64,000 nucleotides of DNA from CAYXTW01 sp964452645 (lineage in GTDB: Bacteria > Zixibacteria > MSB-5A5 > GN15 > PGXB01), in contig CAYVMO010000012.1 in NCBI GenBank assembly GCA_964452645.1, positions 1 through 64,000 on the forward strand, written 5' to 3'. The position numbers and the translations under genes were made by a program. Positions 8,424 to 17,631 of this stretch are shown in pieces. How positions within the stretch are numbered: position 1 is the stretch's first letter; each line of letters begins with the position of its first letter. The notes beneath the pieces are model-generated. The model was given only the letters and a program-made list of their open reading frames with translations. It was not told the origin of the DNA and made no database searches.

Positions 8424-9755
8424 TTATTTCCTGAACGGCGACCAGGCGGGATTGGAGCAATCCTCCCCGTTCGTTATTTTTTGCATATTGTTACCAAATA
8501 AGTCCATGGCATAAATCTCCTTTTTGCCCATCCGAATCGACGAAAAAACAATATGGTTACCGTCGGGCGAAAAATGTGGATTTTCATTGTTGCCCAGTTC
8601 AGTCAGGATCTGAAAATCGGAACCGTCGACTCTGATCGATGCGATACTGAAACCGTCATTAAGACTGGCGAAAATTATTCTATCGCCCTGCGGTGACCAG
8701 CAGGGGGAATCATTATAGCCGCCCTGATAAGTCAATCGTCGGACGTTCAGACCCTCGGCGTCCATGATATAAATTTGCGGCGAACCGGCGCGATCTGAGG
8801 TAAAAGCGATCATTCTCCCGTCGGGTGACCAGGTCGGCGAAGTCTCGATCGACTGGCTGTAAGTCAGCCGTTTTTTGATTTTACCTTTACGATCCAGCAA
8901 ATAAATCTCGGAGTTATCGTCCTTCGTCAAAACGCAGGCAATTGATTTGCCGTCCGGTGATACGGCCGCGGACGAATTCAATCCGGGATTTCCCGATATC
9001 AAATCGACCTCGTTGGTTTCGAGGTTTAACATATAAATTTTGGGATCACCGTCCAGGTAACTCGTAAAATAAATATATTGACCGTCGGGCGAGAAATTGG
9101 GGAGAAGGTTTATGGAACCGTTGTTAGTCAACTGGCGTTCATTATATCCGTCGTAATCGGAGATAAACAATTCCCTGGCCTCGCCGATCTTTTTGCAGTA
9201 TACGATTTTCGTTCTATAAATGCCTTTATCGCCGGTCAGGAAATTGACAATAGCATTGGCGAGCTCATGAACCAGTTCTCTATACCCATTTCTATTGGCT
9301 TCAAACTTCTCGTGCTCGATTTCCCGCTCGTCACTGGTGGAAACCAATCGAAATTGCACTCTAATCTTATCGCGCGGGAACTCGACTTCCAGATTTATGA
9401 CATAGCTGACACCGAGCCGTTTCCAGCTTAACGGTGTCATCCATTTTAATTCCATGTGGCGCATAAAAAACGTGTCGACCGGTGTGACTTCGAAGTAGGG
9501 TGAAAAATCCAGATCGTTTTGCAGAATTACGGTGCAATTGCGCAATAAAATGGAATCTTTATCAGTGATAATCTCGACACCGGTATATCTGGCCTCTTCG
9601 ACGGCGATATTGGTCGGCTCGAAAGTTTTTCGCTCCGACAGACGGCCGCGGACATCGCGGATGCTGAGACTACCTTGAGCCGATGCCTGACCGCCGCAAA
9701 AAATAATCAGCAGTAATAACAACAATGAAAGCTGTAAATTTTTCTTCATGTTCAT
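8424..9755 (-). CDS. tolB: Tol-Pal system periplasmic beta-propeller TolB
   Basis: The chosen start (MNMKKNLQLSLL, 444 residues) lies two bases past the tolA stop and begins a signal peptide cleaved near ASAQG; a longer reading into tolA is not credible. An alternative ATG lies six bases later. The N-terminal TolB domain (residues about 30-180) is followed by a propeller of WD40-like PD40 repeats with the recurring SPDG and DS(P)xWSPDG motifs (FSPDGQYIYFTS, WSPDGRMIAFTSDR, WSPQGDRIIFAS, FSPDGNHIVFSS). TolB binds Pal and TolA in the periplasm. The gene is full length for the family. Confidence 0.96.
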   Translation of the reverse strand: MNMKKNLQLSLLLLLLIIFCGGQASAQGSLSIRDVRGRLSERKTFEPTNIAVEEARYTGVEIITDKDSILLRNCTVILQNDLDFSPYFEVTPVDTFFMRHMELKWMTPLSWKRLGVSYVINLEVEFPRDKIRVQFRLVSTSDEREIEHEKFEANRNGYRELVHELANAIVNFLTGDKGIYRTKIVYCKKIGEARELFISDYDGYNERQLTNNGSINLLPNFSPDGQYIYFTSYLDGDPKIYMLNLETNEVDLISGNPGLNSSAAVSPDGKSIACVLTKDDNSEIYLLDRKGKIKKRLTYSQSIETSPTWSPDGRMIAFTSDRAGSPQIYIMDAEGLNVRRLTYQGGYNDSPCWSPQGDRIIFASLNDGFSIASIRVDGSDFQILTELGNNENPHFSPDGNHIVFSSIRMGKKEIYAMDLFGNNMQKITNGEDCSNPAWSPFRK

Positions 9756-9756
9756 A

Positions 9757-10452
9757 TCATCCGGGCGAATACGGGAATTCGAGATGAATCCCGAGTATTT
9801 CCTCGACAAATTTATCGGGGAGCGGTGGAAGCTTTCCGCATTTTTCAATCGCCTGCACACAGGCGCGATCGAAAGCGTCAATCCCCGAGGATTGTTCGAC
9901 TTCAATTTTCAATATGCGACCCGATCTTATGACCTGAAAATAGACGACGCATTTCAGCGGTCGATTGGCAAAAACCGGGTTTCTCCAATTCTGTTCGATT
10001 TTCGAAAAGGCCTGCACAAACCAGTACGGATAATCGAACGAGGCATTATCCACAGCCGCGCCGCTAAAAGCCGAACCGACTCCAAGATTTTGGGTGACAT
10101 CTTTCTGACCTTCCTTTGTAACACCAGCCTGCTCTTTATCACCTTCCTGCGTTTTAGGGATGTACGTATCATCTTTCTTTATTGGCTCTTTCTTTTTCTC
10201 TTCGATTTTTTTCGGTTTATCGATTGTTTTGGGAGACGGGACGACCGCGAAATCTTCTTCCATCGCGATCGCCTGCGGAATGACAACCGGCTCCATCGGC
10301 TTTATCTCCTTCGGGGCCGGCAATGAGGCCAGGTGGACGCTTATCACTTCGCCGAGGTCGGTTTTCACCCTGGGTTTAAACGGTGCGCTTATGACCATGG
10401 CGATGATAAAGATGACGTGAAGGACCAATGATAGTATAAAATCAAATCTCAT
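9757..10452 (-). CDS. tolA: TolA/TonB-type energy transducer
   Basis: A 231-residue protein with one N-terminal membrane helix (FILSLVLHVIFIIAMVIS), a Pro/Lys/Glu-rich spacer (residues about 45-110, with KPKKIEEKKKEPIKK) and a C-terminal TonB/TolA domain (WRNPVFANRPLKCVVYFQV, RSGRILKIEVEQSSG, FDRACVQAIEKCGKLPPLP). It would link TolQR energy in the inner membrane to TolB-Pal at the outer membrane. The spacer is much shorter than in E. coli TolA and resembles TonB, as is usual outside Proteobacteria. It abuts tolR (shared base) and precedes tolB. TolA is chosen over TonB because of the operon. Confidence 0.9.
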   Translation of the reverse strand: MRFDFILSLVLHVIFIIAMVISAPFKPRVKTDLGEVISVHLASLPAPKEIKPMEPVVIPQAIAMEEDFAVVPSPKTIDKPKKIEEKKKEPIKKDDTYIPKTQEGDKEQAGVTKEGQKDVTQNLGVGSAFSGAAVDNASFDYPYWFVQAFSKIEQNWRNPVFANRPLKCVVYFQVIRSGRILKIEVEQSSGIDAFDRACVQAIEKCGKLPPLPDKFVEEILGIHLEFPYSPG

Positions 10453-10868
10453 TACTTTCTTTTTCTTAAATCTTCCTCTTTGGCCGTGATAAGCCCCAAC
10501 TCATTGATTCCCATTTGCTTCAGCCGTCCGATTACATCAACCACAACCCCGTACGACACCAGCGAATCGGCCCTGAGAAATACCGATGATTTATTTATTC
10601 TTTTTAATTCCGCGTCAAGCCGGGACTCGAATTTATCCATGGTTACCCAGACATCATTTATGAATATACCGCCTTTTTTATCGATACTGACGACGACGCC
10701 CTCGGCGCTTTCGTCCAGTGCCGCAGTCTTAGTTTTCGGCAGGTCGACGTCGATTCCCGACTGCAGAAGCGGCGCGGAAATCATAAAAATAATCAACAGC
10801 ACCAAAACGACATCGACCAAATTGGTAACATTTATCTCCGCCAGAGCCCGATATTCACGTTTTCTCAT
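10452..10868 (-). CDS. tolR: Biopolymer transport protein TolR (ExbD/TolR family)
   Basis: The 138-residue product has the ExbD/TolR arrangement: short cytoplasmic N-terminus, a single membrane helix (about residues 18-38) with the conserved Asp in INVTNLVDVVLVLLIIFM that conducts protons, and a periplasmic domain with the ISAPLLQSGIDVDLPK stretch. It forms the stator/motor complex with TolQ. The ATG lies within the last codons of tolQ (4-base overlap) and the stop touches tolA, so translation is coupled. Confidence 0.96.
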   Translation of the reverse strand: MRKREYRALAEINVTNLVDVVLVLLIIFMISAPLLQSGIDVDLPKTKTAALDESAEGVVVSIDKKGGIFINDVWVTMDKFESRLDAELKRINKSSVFLRADSLVSYGVVVDVIGRLKQMGINELGLITAKEEDLRKRK

Positions 10869-11590
10869 AGGGTCATATCCTTTTTTATCCGGGCCTGAAA
10901 CTCAAGGCAGAAGTTGGAAGCCCGGTCATAAAAATATTTAAGCCGGTTATTGGCCCAGTTGTATCCGACAACGGCCGGTATTGCGGCCCCCAGCCCGACG
11001 ATGGTCGCCAGCAGAGCTTCGGCAATGCCGGGCGCCACGACCGCCAGCGAAGCCGACCCGCGCGCACCAATCGACCAGAACGCATCCATAACGCCGACAA
11101 CAGTTCCCAGCAGACCCAGAAAAGGCGAGGCATTGGCCGTCGTCGCCAAAAATACGACTCTTTGCTCCAGAAGGCCGATCCCCTCGGCGGTGGCGCGTTC
11201 CAAAGTCATCGCCACCGTTTCGACATCATCGCTGGTGAAAGGTTTGGGATTACCCTGGACCGCCCCGCCGGTTTCTTTCAACGATATAATCTCACCGATT
11301 TCATTGTAGCCCTGCAAAAATATCCTGGCGAAAGGTGTATATTGAAGTGTCTTTGCCTGGCTTGTAAGCTCGGAAAGTTTTTCCGATTTCCTGAAAAGAT
11401 TAAGGAAAACGTCGTTTTCGAGCTCGACCTTTTTGAATGTCCGCCACTTGTTAAACATTATTCCCCAGGAGAATAACGAGAAACAGATCAGTATTGTCAA
11501 AATGATAATTCCGAATAAGCTGGATTGTCCCACGATTTGCCAGACACCACCGGTAAAAAGCCCCATCGGCAGGATTATTGAGATCTGCAT
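10865..11590 (-). CDS. tolQ: Proton channel subunit TolQ (MotA/TolQ/ExbB family)
   Basis: A 241-residue inner-membrane protein with three predicted helices: about residues 18-42, 150-175 and 185-210. The conserved region is LATTANASPFLGLLGTVVGVMDAFWSIG followed by APGIAEALLATIVGLGAAIPAV, diagnostic of TolQ/ExbB. It pairs with TolR to harness the proton motive force. It is the first gene of the minus-strand tol run; the upstream space to the divergent lipoprotein gene has a long dyad (separate entry). SD-like AAAGGGA precedes the ATG. Confidence 0.96.
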   Translation of the reverse strand: MQISIILPMGLFTGGVWQIVGQSSLFGIIILTILICFSLFSWGIMFNKWRTFKKVELENDVFLNLFRKSEKLSELTSQAKTLQYTPFARIFLQGYNEIGEIISLKETGGAVQGNPKPFTSDDVETVAMTLERATAEGIGLLEQRVVFLATTANASPFLGLLGTVVGVMDAFWSIGARGSASLAVVAPGIAEALLATIVGLGAAIPAVVGYNWANNRLKYFYDRASNFCLEFQARIKKDMTL

Positions 11591-11693
11591 ATATTCCCTT
11601 TTACGAATTAGTGGTTTTAAATATCCAATCGTTTGTTACCATTACGTTATTTACCAACAACTTTGTTCCATTATATGGTTGAAAAAAGGGCGC

Positions 11694-11732
11694 GTCAACA
11701 AAAAGCATTTTGCCCGAAACTTTTTTGTTGAC
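11694..11732. repeat. 11-bp perfect inverted repeat in the tolQ/lipoprotein divergent space
   Basis: Bases 11694-11704 (GTCAACAAAAA) and 11722-11732 are exact reverse complements with a 17-base spacer. The dyad is the most obvious structure in the 208-base gap between tolQ (minus) and the small lipoprotein gene (plus). It could be an operator for either divergent gene or a hairpin in the tolQ leader. No role is shown. Confidence 0.4.
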
Positions 11733-11798
11733 TGGATTGTCAATAGTCGTTTGTTTCATATCTGATTGGGGAAACAATAATCACTATGGAGGTGTAAG

Positions 11799-11993
11799 AT
11801 GAAAAAGTTAATGGTAATCTTGTCATGCGGCCTTTTGCTCATGCTGTTTTTGTCGGGCTGTGGTAAGAAAGAAGAACCGGCGCCCAAAACGGAGCCGACT
11901 ATGGAAAAACAAACCGAAGAACCAGTGAAAGATACGCTTACGGAAACTGATACGACTACGATGGAGGAAGAGCCGGGCGAACAAGGGTATTAA
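11799..11993 (+). CDS. Small lipoprotein of unknown function
   Basis: A 64-residue protein: signal peptide MKKLMVILSCGLLLMLFLSGC with a standard lipobox (LSGC), followed by about 40 hydrophilic residues rich in Glu, Thr, Pro and Lys with no fold signature. The ATG is preceded by the strong Shine-Dalgarno GGAGG. It is divergent from tolQ and has no other neighbour on its strand, so it is probably monocistronic. It will be exported and lipidated; nothing more can be said from sequence. Confidence 0.8.
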   Translation: MKKLMVILSCGLLLMLFLSGCGKKEEPAPKTEPTMEKQTEEPVKDTLTETDTTTMEEEPGEQGY

Positions 11994-12029
11994 TCTTTTA
12001 TTATATGAGTTGGGGCACAGGGAGATTTA

Positions 12030-12068
12030 TCAGATTTTTTCCGAAACGGGCCTGAAAAAATAATCTGA
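12030..12068 (+). terminator. Possible hairpin after the small lipoprotein gene
   Basis: TCAGATT followed by a T-run at 12030-12040 is matched by an A-run and AATCTGA at 12055-12068, giving an imperfect A/U-rich stem 37 bases downstream of the lipoprotein stop. It lacks a clear terminal U-tract after the stem, so termination is only a possibility. Confidence 0.3.
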
Positions 12069-12181
12069 CGGAATTATATAAAAACCAGTTTAATCGTCTG
12101 TGCCGATAAATTAATGATATTTTGTCTGAGTTTCGTCAGGCTCTGCCCGAAATAAGATTAAGGACGTAACCTGACGATTCT

Positions 12182-13309
12182 TTAGGATTCCAGCATTTCG
12201 ACGTTGGCTCGCGGGACAATAGCCTTTTTGCCGTCGCCGAATTCGACTTCCAGGATTCTGGCCTTTGAGCCGGATTCCAATTCCATCAGTTCCGGTGGAA
12301 GAGCGGTAACCATTCCGAGAAAACCGAAATATGGATGCCGGATTACTCTGACCGGTGTCCCGATATTTAATCCCTGTTCGCGATAATCGGCAGCCCTGGA
12401 TTTTTCATGAACGTCGGCCTCAAAAGGAATAATGACCTCAGGTCTAATAACTCCGGCGCGAATCTGAGTGGCGCCGTTGATACATGCTAATTTGCCCTCT
12501 TTCGATTTCAACAAATCAAAAGTCTTTTGCGCCATATTTATCTGCCCGAATCCTTCGGTAACAATCAAGGTAATACCGATGTCTTCGGATCCGGTAATAG
12601 CGACGCCGATGTCGTATCCCAGGATTTCACGCAGGTCTTTGTCATCGAATCCTCCGACGACAATACCGGCGGCATTAACCGAGGCGGCTTTTTTAATGGC
12701 CTCGGCGGTTACCATCGATCCGCCGATAATGACTTTGTCCCTGCAACTGTCGTTTATCTCTTTGTCTGTCAAAATATTCGTATTATCAGGTACGACCACT
12801 TTTATCTCGCCGTGCGTTTCGCCACCGATACCGAAAATACCCTGTATGAACGACCCCCAACAGGCGACGGCAACACCTTCCTTTTCGAAGACTTCAACAA
12901 CTTCTCCCTCAAGATATGCTTTCACCGTTACCGGGATCGGTTCGCCGCGAAGAAGCACCTGTCCGGTAACCTGTGAAATCGATTCGATCGTTCCCTTAAT
13001 TTTGGCTTTGCACTCCGATCTGAACAGGCCAAAAAATGATTTTGAAAGAGCGATAGTTTCACCTTGTTCGACTGTATCGCCCTGCTTTTTTAACATGGCA
13101 TCGGTGATATCCTCAGGCGGCAAGCCTAAAATGTTGGCGACATTAATTGGTTCGACCGGACCCGGGAGATCGGTTTGCGCCACAACATCATCCGGATGAA
13201 CCGGGTCGCCTTTTTTAACGACAACCTCGCCCTTAAGCGGCAGAATCCGGTTTTTTGTCAATAGTATTTTGTCGGTTACTTTTAGTCCCGGAGTATATGC
13301 ATGACCCAT
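12182..13309 (-). CDS. Unknown protein with barrel-sandwich-like N-terminus and KOW-like C-terminus
   Basis: A 375-residue cytosolic protein with no signal peptide. Residues 1-145 contain repeated short beta segments rich in Gly-Glu-Val (ILPLKGEVVVKKGDPV, GTIESISQVTGQVLLRG, AYLEGEVVEVFEKEG), like biotinyl/lipoyl-type barrel sandwiches but lacking a modifiable MKM lysine. Residues 190-285 look Rossmann-like (AASVNAAGIVVGGFDD, GITLIVTEGFG). The last 58 residues (GTPVRVIRHPYFGFLGMVTALPP to the end) resemble a KOW/SH3 barrel. It is the last gene of a group headed by the GlmL-like gene, with a small membrane protein between (11-base gap). I cannot name the family; co-location suggests a shared role. 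Confidence 0.8.
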   Translation of the reverse strand: MGHAYTPGLKVTDKILLTKNRILPLKGEVVVKKGDPVHPDDVVAQTDLPGPVEPINVANILGLPPEDITDAMLKKQGDTVEQGETIALSKSFFGLFRSECKAKIKGTIESISQVTGQVLLRGEPIPVTVKAYLEGEVVEVFEKEGVAVACWGSFIQGIFGIGGETHGEIKVVVPDNTNILTDKEINDSCRDKVIIGGSMVTAEAIKKAASVNAAGIVVGGFDDKDLREILGYDIGVAITGSEDIGITLIVTEGFGQINMAQKTFDLLKSKEGKLACINGATQIRAGVIRPEVIIPFEADVHEKSRAADYREQGLNIGTPVRVIRHPYFGFLGMVTALPPELMELESGSKARILEVEFGDGKKAIVPRANVEMLES

Positions 13310-13320
13310 AAATAGCGCCT

Positions 13321-14133
13321 TTACTTATCTATTGTGTTCTGACTTTTTATCTTTTTTATAAAAATAGCAGCAATAACCGCGGCCACGATGACAATCAGAA
13401 TTACTATATAAATAATCCTTTTTGTTTGATCGGACATACCCTCTCTGTTGCCCGGTCCCGGGAAATCTTCTTCATTATAGGTCGGCGCCTTACGGCCCGA
13501 AATATCTACGATTTTAAAACTATCTTTGGGCGCCACCGACTCGAGGTTTTTATCCGAAAACGATTGCAACATACTCAAATATATCTTTTTGGCCTCGTCA
13601 TAGGATTCCCCGGGTGAATACCCCAATAGTACGAAGACCCCATTCTTGAAGAACTTATGGATTTCCAGCATATATTTATCGGTGACCTCGGAAGTTATCC
13701 GGCTTTTGATAACAACCGCCTTCATGGATTTATCATACACCGGGTGCTCCATCACGAAATTTCGATTGGTATCCTTTAACGACCCTTCTGTCCAGGAATT
13801 GCCGTACTCTTTGGATAGCTTGTCCAGTGCCGAATCAATCTCTTTGTCGTTTAACTCACCGACCGGTTGAAAATGCAGAAAAGCATAGGGGACTTTAAAA
13901 AACGCCGGATTACCGCTTTGCGCCAGAACAGCGTCATACGTATATGTTTCCGGATTGACATCCTGGCTGTTGAGGAAAAAATCAACCGTGCCGTAAGCCA
14001 CCTGGTACCAATCGTCAGGATAAACTATATAGTATCCGGCGTTCCAGTTAATATACGTTTTCGCCGAGGCCAGACCGGGATAAGTTACCAGGCTCAGCAG
14101 ACATAGCAGTGATATTTTTTTCAGACCGCTCAT
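13321..14133 (-). CDS. Exported protein with C-terminal membrane anchor, unknown function
   Basis: A 270-residue protein with an N-terminal signal peptide (LLCLLSLVTYPGLASA) and one C-terminal helix (about residues 240-262, IIYIVILIVIVAAVIAAIFI) followed by basic residues. The long middle part would therefore lie outside the cytoplasm, anchored by its tail. The middle (WNAGYYIVYPDDWYQVAYG, LLGYSPGESYDEAKKIYL) resembles the PsbP/DUF-type domains seen in stress-related exported proteins, but I cannot assign it. It sits 25 bases after the GlmL-like gene and 11 bases before the 375-residue gene, so the three likely form one transcript. Confidence 0.8.
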   Translation of the reverse strand: MSGLKKISLLCLLSLVTYPGLASAKTYINWNAGYYIVYPDDWYQVAYGTVDFFLNSQDVNPETYTYDAVLAQSGNPAFFKVPYAFLHFQPVGELNDKEIDSALDKLSKEYGNSWTEGSLKDTNRNFVMEHPVYDKSMKAVVIKSRITSEVTDKYMLEIHKFFKNGVFVLLGYSPGESYDEAKKIYLSMLQSFSDKNLESVAPKDSFKIVDISGRKAPTYNEEDFPGPGNREGMSDQTKRIIYIVILIVIVAAVIAAIFIKKIKSQNTIDK

Positions 14134-14158
14134 GAAGGAACCTTCGCATAAAATTTCG

Positions 14159-16015
14159 TCAGCGTTCGATTGCTTCCTTCGGATAAATTTTCAGTTCAGT
14201 CATCCATTCTTTCAATTTCCCGACTCTAATTGTATCATCTTCGGGAAGTTTAAACGGCCGGCCACGGCCATCCAGTATTATACCCACGACGCCGCCGGAT
14301 ATTTCCGTCTCCACTTTATGCCCCTTGCCGCTGCCAATGTCCAGGCCTTTAAGCGGTTCAAGTTCCGCTTTCGCCATCGCCGGTAAGCCCTTGTCATCCA
14401 ATCCAAGTTCGATCAGTTTCATCTGGCCGAATTCCAGAGTGCCGGATTCGGTCCTACCGTCGGGCAGAGTAATTTTATAATTCAGCATCGATCCCGGTTT
14501 TTTGACATCGCCGGTCGGTGAAATGCAGGTCCCCAGATGAATCAAACAATCCTTATTGAAAACCTCGGTCGCTGCTTGTGGCTGAACCGTCGTCAGGACG
14601 CCCAGCTGCGGCATCATAAAAATCGAGTCGACCGCCAGCCGCGTAATACCTTCCGGCAGAAAACCGTCAATGAGCATCAAAGCCGCCTGATTACGTTTCG
14701 GCGCATGCGAAAGCACGCCGCCGGATCCGACCAGGATATCCAGACTCATCATATTGACCAGGGTGGCTCCGGAAGCCGATTGTTCGAAAGCATCGGCGAT
14801 CGTTCTTTGCTGCTGGACGCCTTTCAGGACGGTCGCAAAACTTTTGTGCTGAATGAAGGCCAGGCGAAGAGCCTCTTTGGCGATAGCCTGCTCAAAAATA
14901 AGTTCCTCCATCGACTGTGGAATCGTGGTCGGACGAATCATTTTATTTTTAACACGATTACGAAGGTCGCGCTCATCCATATGGAAGGGCACCCAGCGCA
15001 TGACCATCGGAAGCGTCGCTTCGGCAAAAACATTCGAGACCGAATAGCTCATGCCGAGATTGGCCGAAACAGTCCGGTTGAATATTCCCTCTTCGCTTCC
15101 TTCAGGGCGGAAAACCGAAAAAACATCGGTGGTGGCGCCGCCGATATCGACCCCGACCGCCTCGATATTTTCGATGTCGGCAATGGTCTTAATAATCAAC
15201 CCGACCGCTCCCGGAGTCGGCATAATCGGCGTATCGGTCCAGGTCATGAGTTTGCGATAGCCGGGCGCCTGCGCCATGACATGCTCCATGAACAGGTTAT
15301 GGATTTCTTCACGGGCGGGGCCGAGATTTTCCCGCTCAAGAATCGGTCGAATATTATCGACCGTTTTCAAATCGACTTTTTTCTCAAGCGTTTCTTTTAC
15401 CGCTTCAGTGGCATTTACATTTCCCGCATATATAATGGGCAGTTTATATCCCGATCCCAGACGCGGTTTCGGATCGGCGGCCGAAATAAGTTCGGCGATT
15501 TCCACGACATGTGTCGTTGTACCGCCGTCGATGCCGCCCGAGAGCAATATCATATCCGGCCTTAAGTGCCTGATTCTTTCGATTTGCTGATGCGGCAAGC
15601 GCTTGTCGTTGGATGCGATAACATCCATTACAATCGCCCCGGCGCCGAGCGCCGCTCTTTCGGCCGATTCGGCCGTCATGGAACGTACCACGCCGGCTAC
15701 CATCATCTGCAATCCGCCGCCCGCCGATGAGGTTGAGATATATACATCAGTGCCCGTATCACCGTTGGCCGGGGATATGATTCTGCCGTCCTCCCCGAGC
15801 AATTTGCGGCCGGATAATTCCTCGACCTCGGCGACGGCGTTCAGCACGCCCATGGTGACATCTTCAAAAGGGGCCTCGACCGTCGTCGGCGCCTCGCCGC
15901 GAACAATCAGTCGATATTCGCCGTTATGTTTTTCAATAAGGATTGCTTTGGTCGTCGTCGAGCCGCAATCGGTGGCCAAAATAATATTGATATCTTCCGG
16001 TTTCATCTTTGCCAT
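14159..16015 (-). CDS. Glutamate mutase L (GlmL/MutL-type ASKHA) family protein
   Basis: The 618-residue protein has the ASKHA nucleotide-binding fold: phosphate-1 motif ATDCGSTTTKAILIE near the N-terminus, LLSGGIDGG around residue 155, and the second phosphate motif AVGVDIGGATTDVFSVF in the middle. The family (MutL of the glutamate mutase operon, and OraE-linked homologues) is thought to be an ATP-dependent chaperone or reactivator for adenosylcobalamin aminomutases. No mutase S or E subunit is present in the window, so its partner is elsewhere or different. The gene heads a three-gene minus-strand group. Confident family call, uncertain substrate. Confidence 0.88.
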   Translation of the reverse strand: MAKMKPEDINIILATDCGSTTTKAILIEKHNGEYRLIVRGEAPTTVEAPFEDVTMGVLNAVAEVEELSGRKLLGEDGRIISPANGDTGTDVYISTSSAGGGLQMMVAGVVRSMTAESAERAALGAGAIVMDVIASNDKRLPHQQIERIRHLRPDMILLSGGIDGGTTTHVVEIAELISAADPKPRLGSGYKLPIIYAGNVNATEAVKETLEKKVDLKTVDNIRPILERENLGPAREEIHNLFMEHVMAQAPGYRKLMTWTDTPIMPTPGAVGLIIKTIADIENIEAVGVDIGGATTDVFSVFRPEGSEEGIFNRTVSANLGMSYSVSNVFAEATLPMVMRWVPFHMDERDLRNRVKNKMIRPTTIPQSMEELIFEQAIAKEALRLAFIQHKSFATVLKGVQQQRTIADAFEQSASGATLVNMMSLDILVGSGGVLSHAPKRNQAALMLIDGFLPEGITRLAVDSIFMMPQLGVLTTVQPQAATEVFNKDCLIHLGTCISPTGDVKKPGSMLNYKITLPDGRTESGTLEFGQMKLIELGLDDKGLPAMAKAELEPLKGLDIGSGKGHKVETEISGGVVGIILDGRGRPFKLPEDDTIRVGKLKEWMTELKIYPKEAIER

Positions 16016-16204
16016 AATTTATCCAATCGAATACAAATCTAGTTATTTTCCTCTTCCGAGCCGTTCGTGTACAAATTCGGGATATAATTATCAAATCCCG
16101 CGACACCCGGATATTATCAAAAGGCTAAAATTATAATAAATAATCTTCTTTTTGTAAACCGTTTTTTAATATTATAAAATAGCCTGTTTTGATTGGCGGT
16201 CGGG

Positions 16205-17353
16205 CTAAATCACGTTGGTTTCTTCGATTACCCGTCCCCGGGCAAAACGATCCGGAGATAGCGGCATGATATCGACCGAGGGTTCCTGATTGCAGATAAT
16301 TTCCGCCGAAACCAGTCCGGCCGCCGGTGCGTGCATTAATCCGTGACCGGAAAAACCGTTGACAAAGAATAGCCCCTTGACTTCCGCTGCATATCCGATT
16401 ATGGCATGATGGTCGGGGGTCGTTTCGTATAAACCGGCCCAGCTTTTGGCCATCTCGGCCGTCTCAAGCTGAGGAATCCGGTCCAGCGCTTTCATAATTA
16501 TGGTATCGCTATAATCCGGATCAACCGATTCATCGAAAGCGGGCGTCACCGAATTATCCGCCCAGCCTAATAGTAATCCGGCCGATTCCTTGTGACAATA
16601 AAGGCCGGATTTGACATCGACCACCATCGGGAAGGTCGCTTTGATATAATCCAGCGGCCCGGTCGTGACAATCTGCCGCCGAATCGGCTCGACCGGCAGA
16701 TCTATTCCGGCCATTTTAGCAATGACTTTAGCGTATGGCCCGCCGGCATTGATAACCAGAGGCGTTTTGAACTCACTGTCTTTCGTCACGACTCCTTCAA
16801 TAGCTCCGTTTTCGATTTTCAGACCTTTGACCTCCGTCTCGACTTTAATTTCGACACCAAGTTTTCGGGCCGCCGAAGCGTAGCCTTGAATCAAGTCATT
16901 CGGGTCGGCCAGTCCGTCATCTTTACAGAATGTCGCTTTGATTATATCATCAATTCGCAGCGGTGGAGCGATTTTGGCTACATCTTCAGGTTCGATCATC
17001 TCGACTTTTAAACCGAGCGAACGCTGCAATTCAAACGATTTGGTATAAGCGTCCAGCTCCTTTTCGTCAGAGAGCAAAAACATATAGCCGACCTGATCAA
17101 AAACGAGCGGGTAGCCGGTGTCGGCTTCGAATGTCACCAGCATTTTTTCGGAAAGCATCGACATCTCAATGTTGGCTTTGGTCGAAAATTGTGCCCTGAC
17201 ACCGCCGGCGCATTTTCCGGTGGCGCCGCTGCCCAGAAAGAGTTCCTTTTCGAGTACGATTGTTTTGCCGTATTTGAGTTTCGCCAGTTGATAGGCGGTC
17301 GAGAGGCCGATTACCCCTCCGCCGATTATGACAGCATCAGCGTTGTTGGTCAT
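16205..17353 (-). CDS. FAD-dependent oxidoreductase of the DAO family (sarcosine oxidase beta-like)
   Basis: A 382-residue flavoprotein with the N-terminal dinucleotide-binding motif AVIIGGGVIGLSTAYQLAK, the GSGATGKCAGGVRAQF loop typical of sarcosine oxidase beta / glycine oxidase relatives, and the C-terminal FSGHGLMHAPAAGLVSAEII FAD-contact motif. Such enzymes oxidise secondary or D-amino acids in the cytosol. The substrate cannot be read from sequence. It is separated by 189 bases from the GlmL-like gene and may be co-expressed with amino-acid catabolism, but that is inference. Confidence 0.9.
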   Translation of the reverse strand: MTNNADAVIIGGGVIGLSTAYQLAKLKYGKTIVLEKELFLGSGATGKCAGGVRAQFSTKANIEMSMLSEKMLVTFEADTGYPLVFDQVGYMFLLSDEKELDAYTKSFELQRSLGLKVEMIEPEDVAKIAPPLRIDDIIKATFCKDDGLADPNDLIQGYASAARKLGVEIKVETEVKGLKIENGAIEGVVTKDSEFKTPLVINAGGPYAKVIAKMAGIDLPVEPIRRQIVTTGPLDYIKATFPMVVDVKSGLYCHKESAGLLLGWADNSVTPAFDESVDPDYSDTIIMKALDRIPQLETAEMAKSWAGLYETTPDHHAIIGYAAEVKGLFFVNGFSGHGLMHAPAAGLVSAEIICNQEPSVDIMPLSPDRFARGRVIEETNVI

Positions 17354-17631
17354 GCCGCAACCTCACAGCAGTCAGTCCGGTTATAAAGAAGCGTATATTG
17401 CCATTTACTTCCCCGCAATTTATCCGAATCAGGGGAGAAGTCAAGCGAAAAGGGGGTGTGAATGCTTTTTCGGCAGGCATGCCATTCGATTTAATAGGCA
17501 AATAATCTTTCGTAAACGACTTGATTGGTTTTTATTATAGTACTACATCAGATCTACACGTCAGAGTATTCCATCTGAAACTAACGAATTATTTCCGTTG
17601 GCGGCCGGTCGTAGTTCAAAATCTTTGTGAA

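Noticed and set aside
14537..15565. 342-residue plus-strand open frame opposite the GlmL-like gene
   Set aside because: Antisense to a well-conserved gene, Arg/His-rich composition, no ribosome site or domain; a shadow frame.
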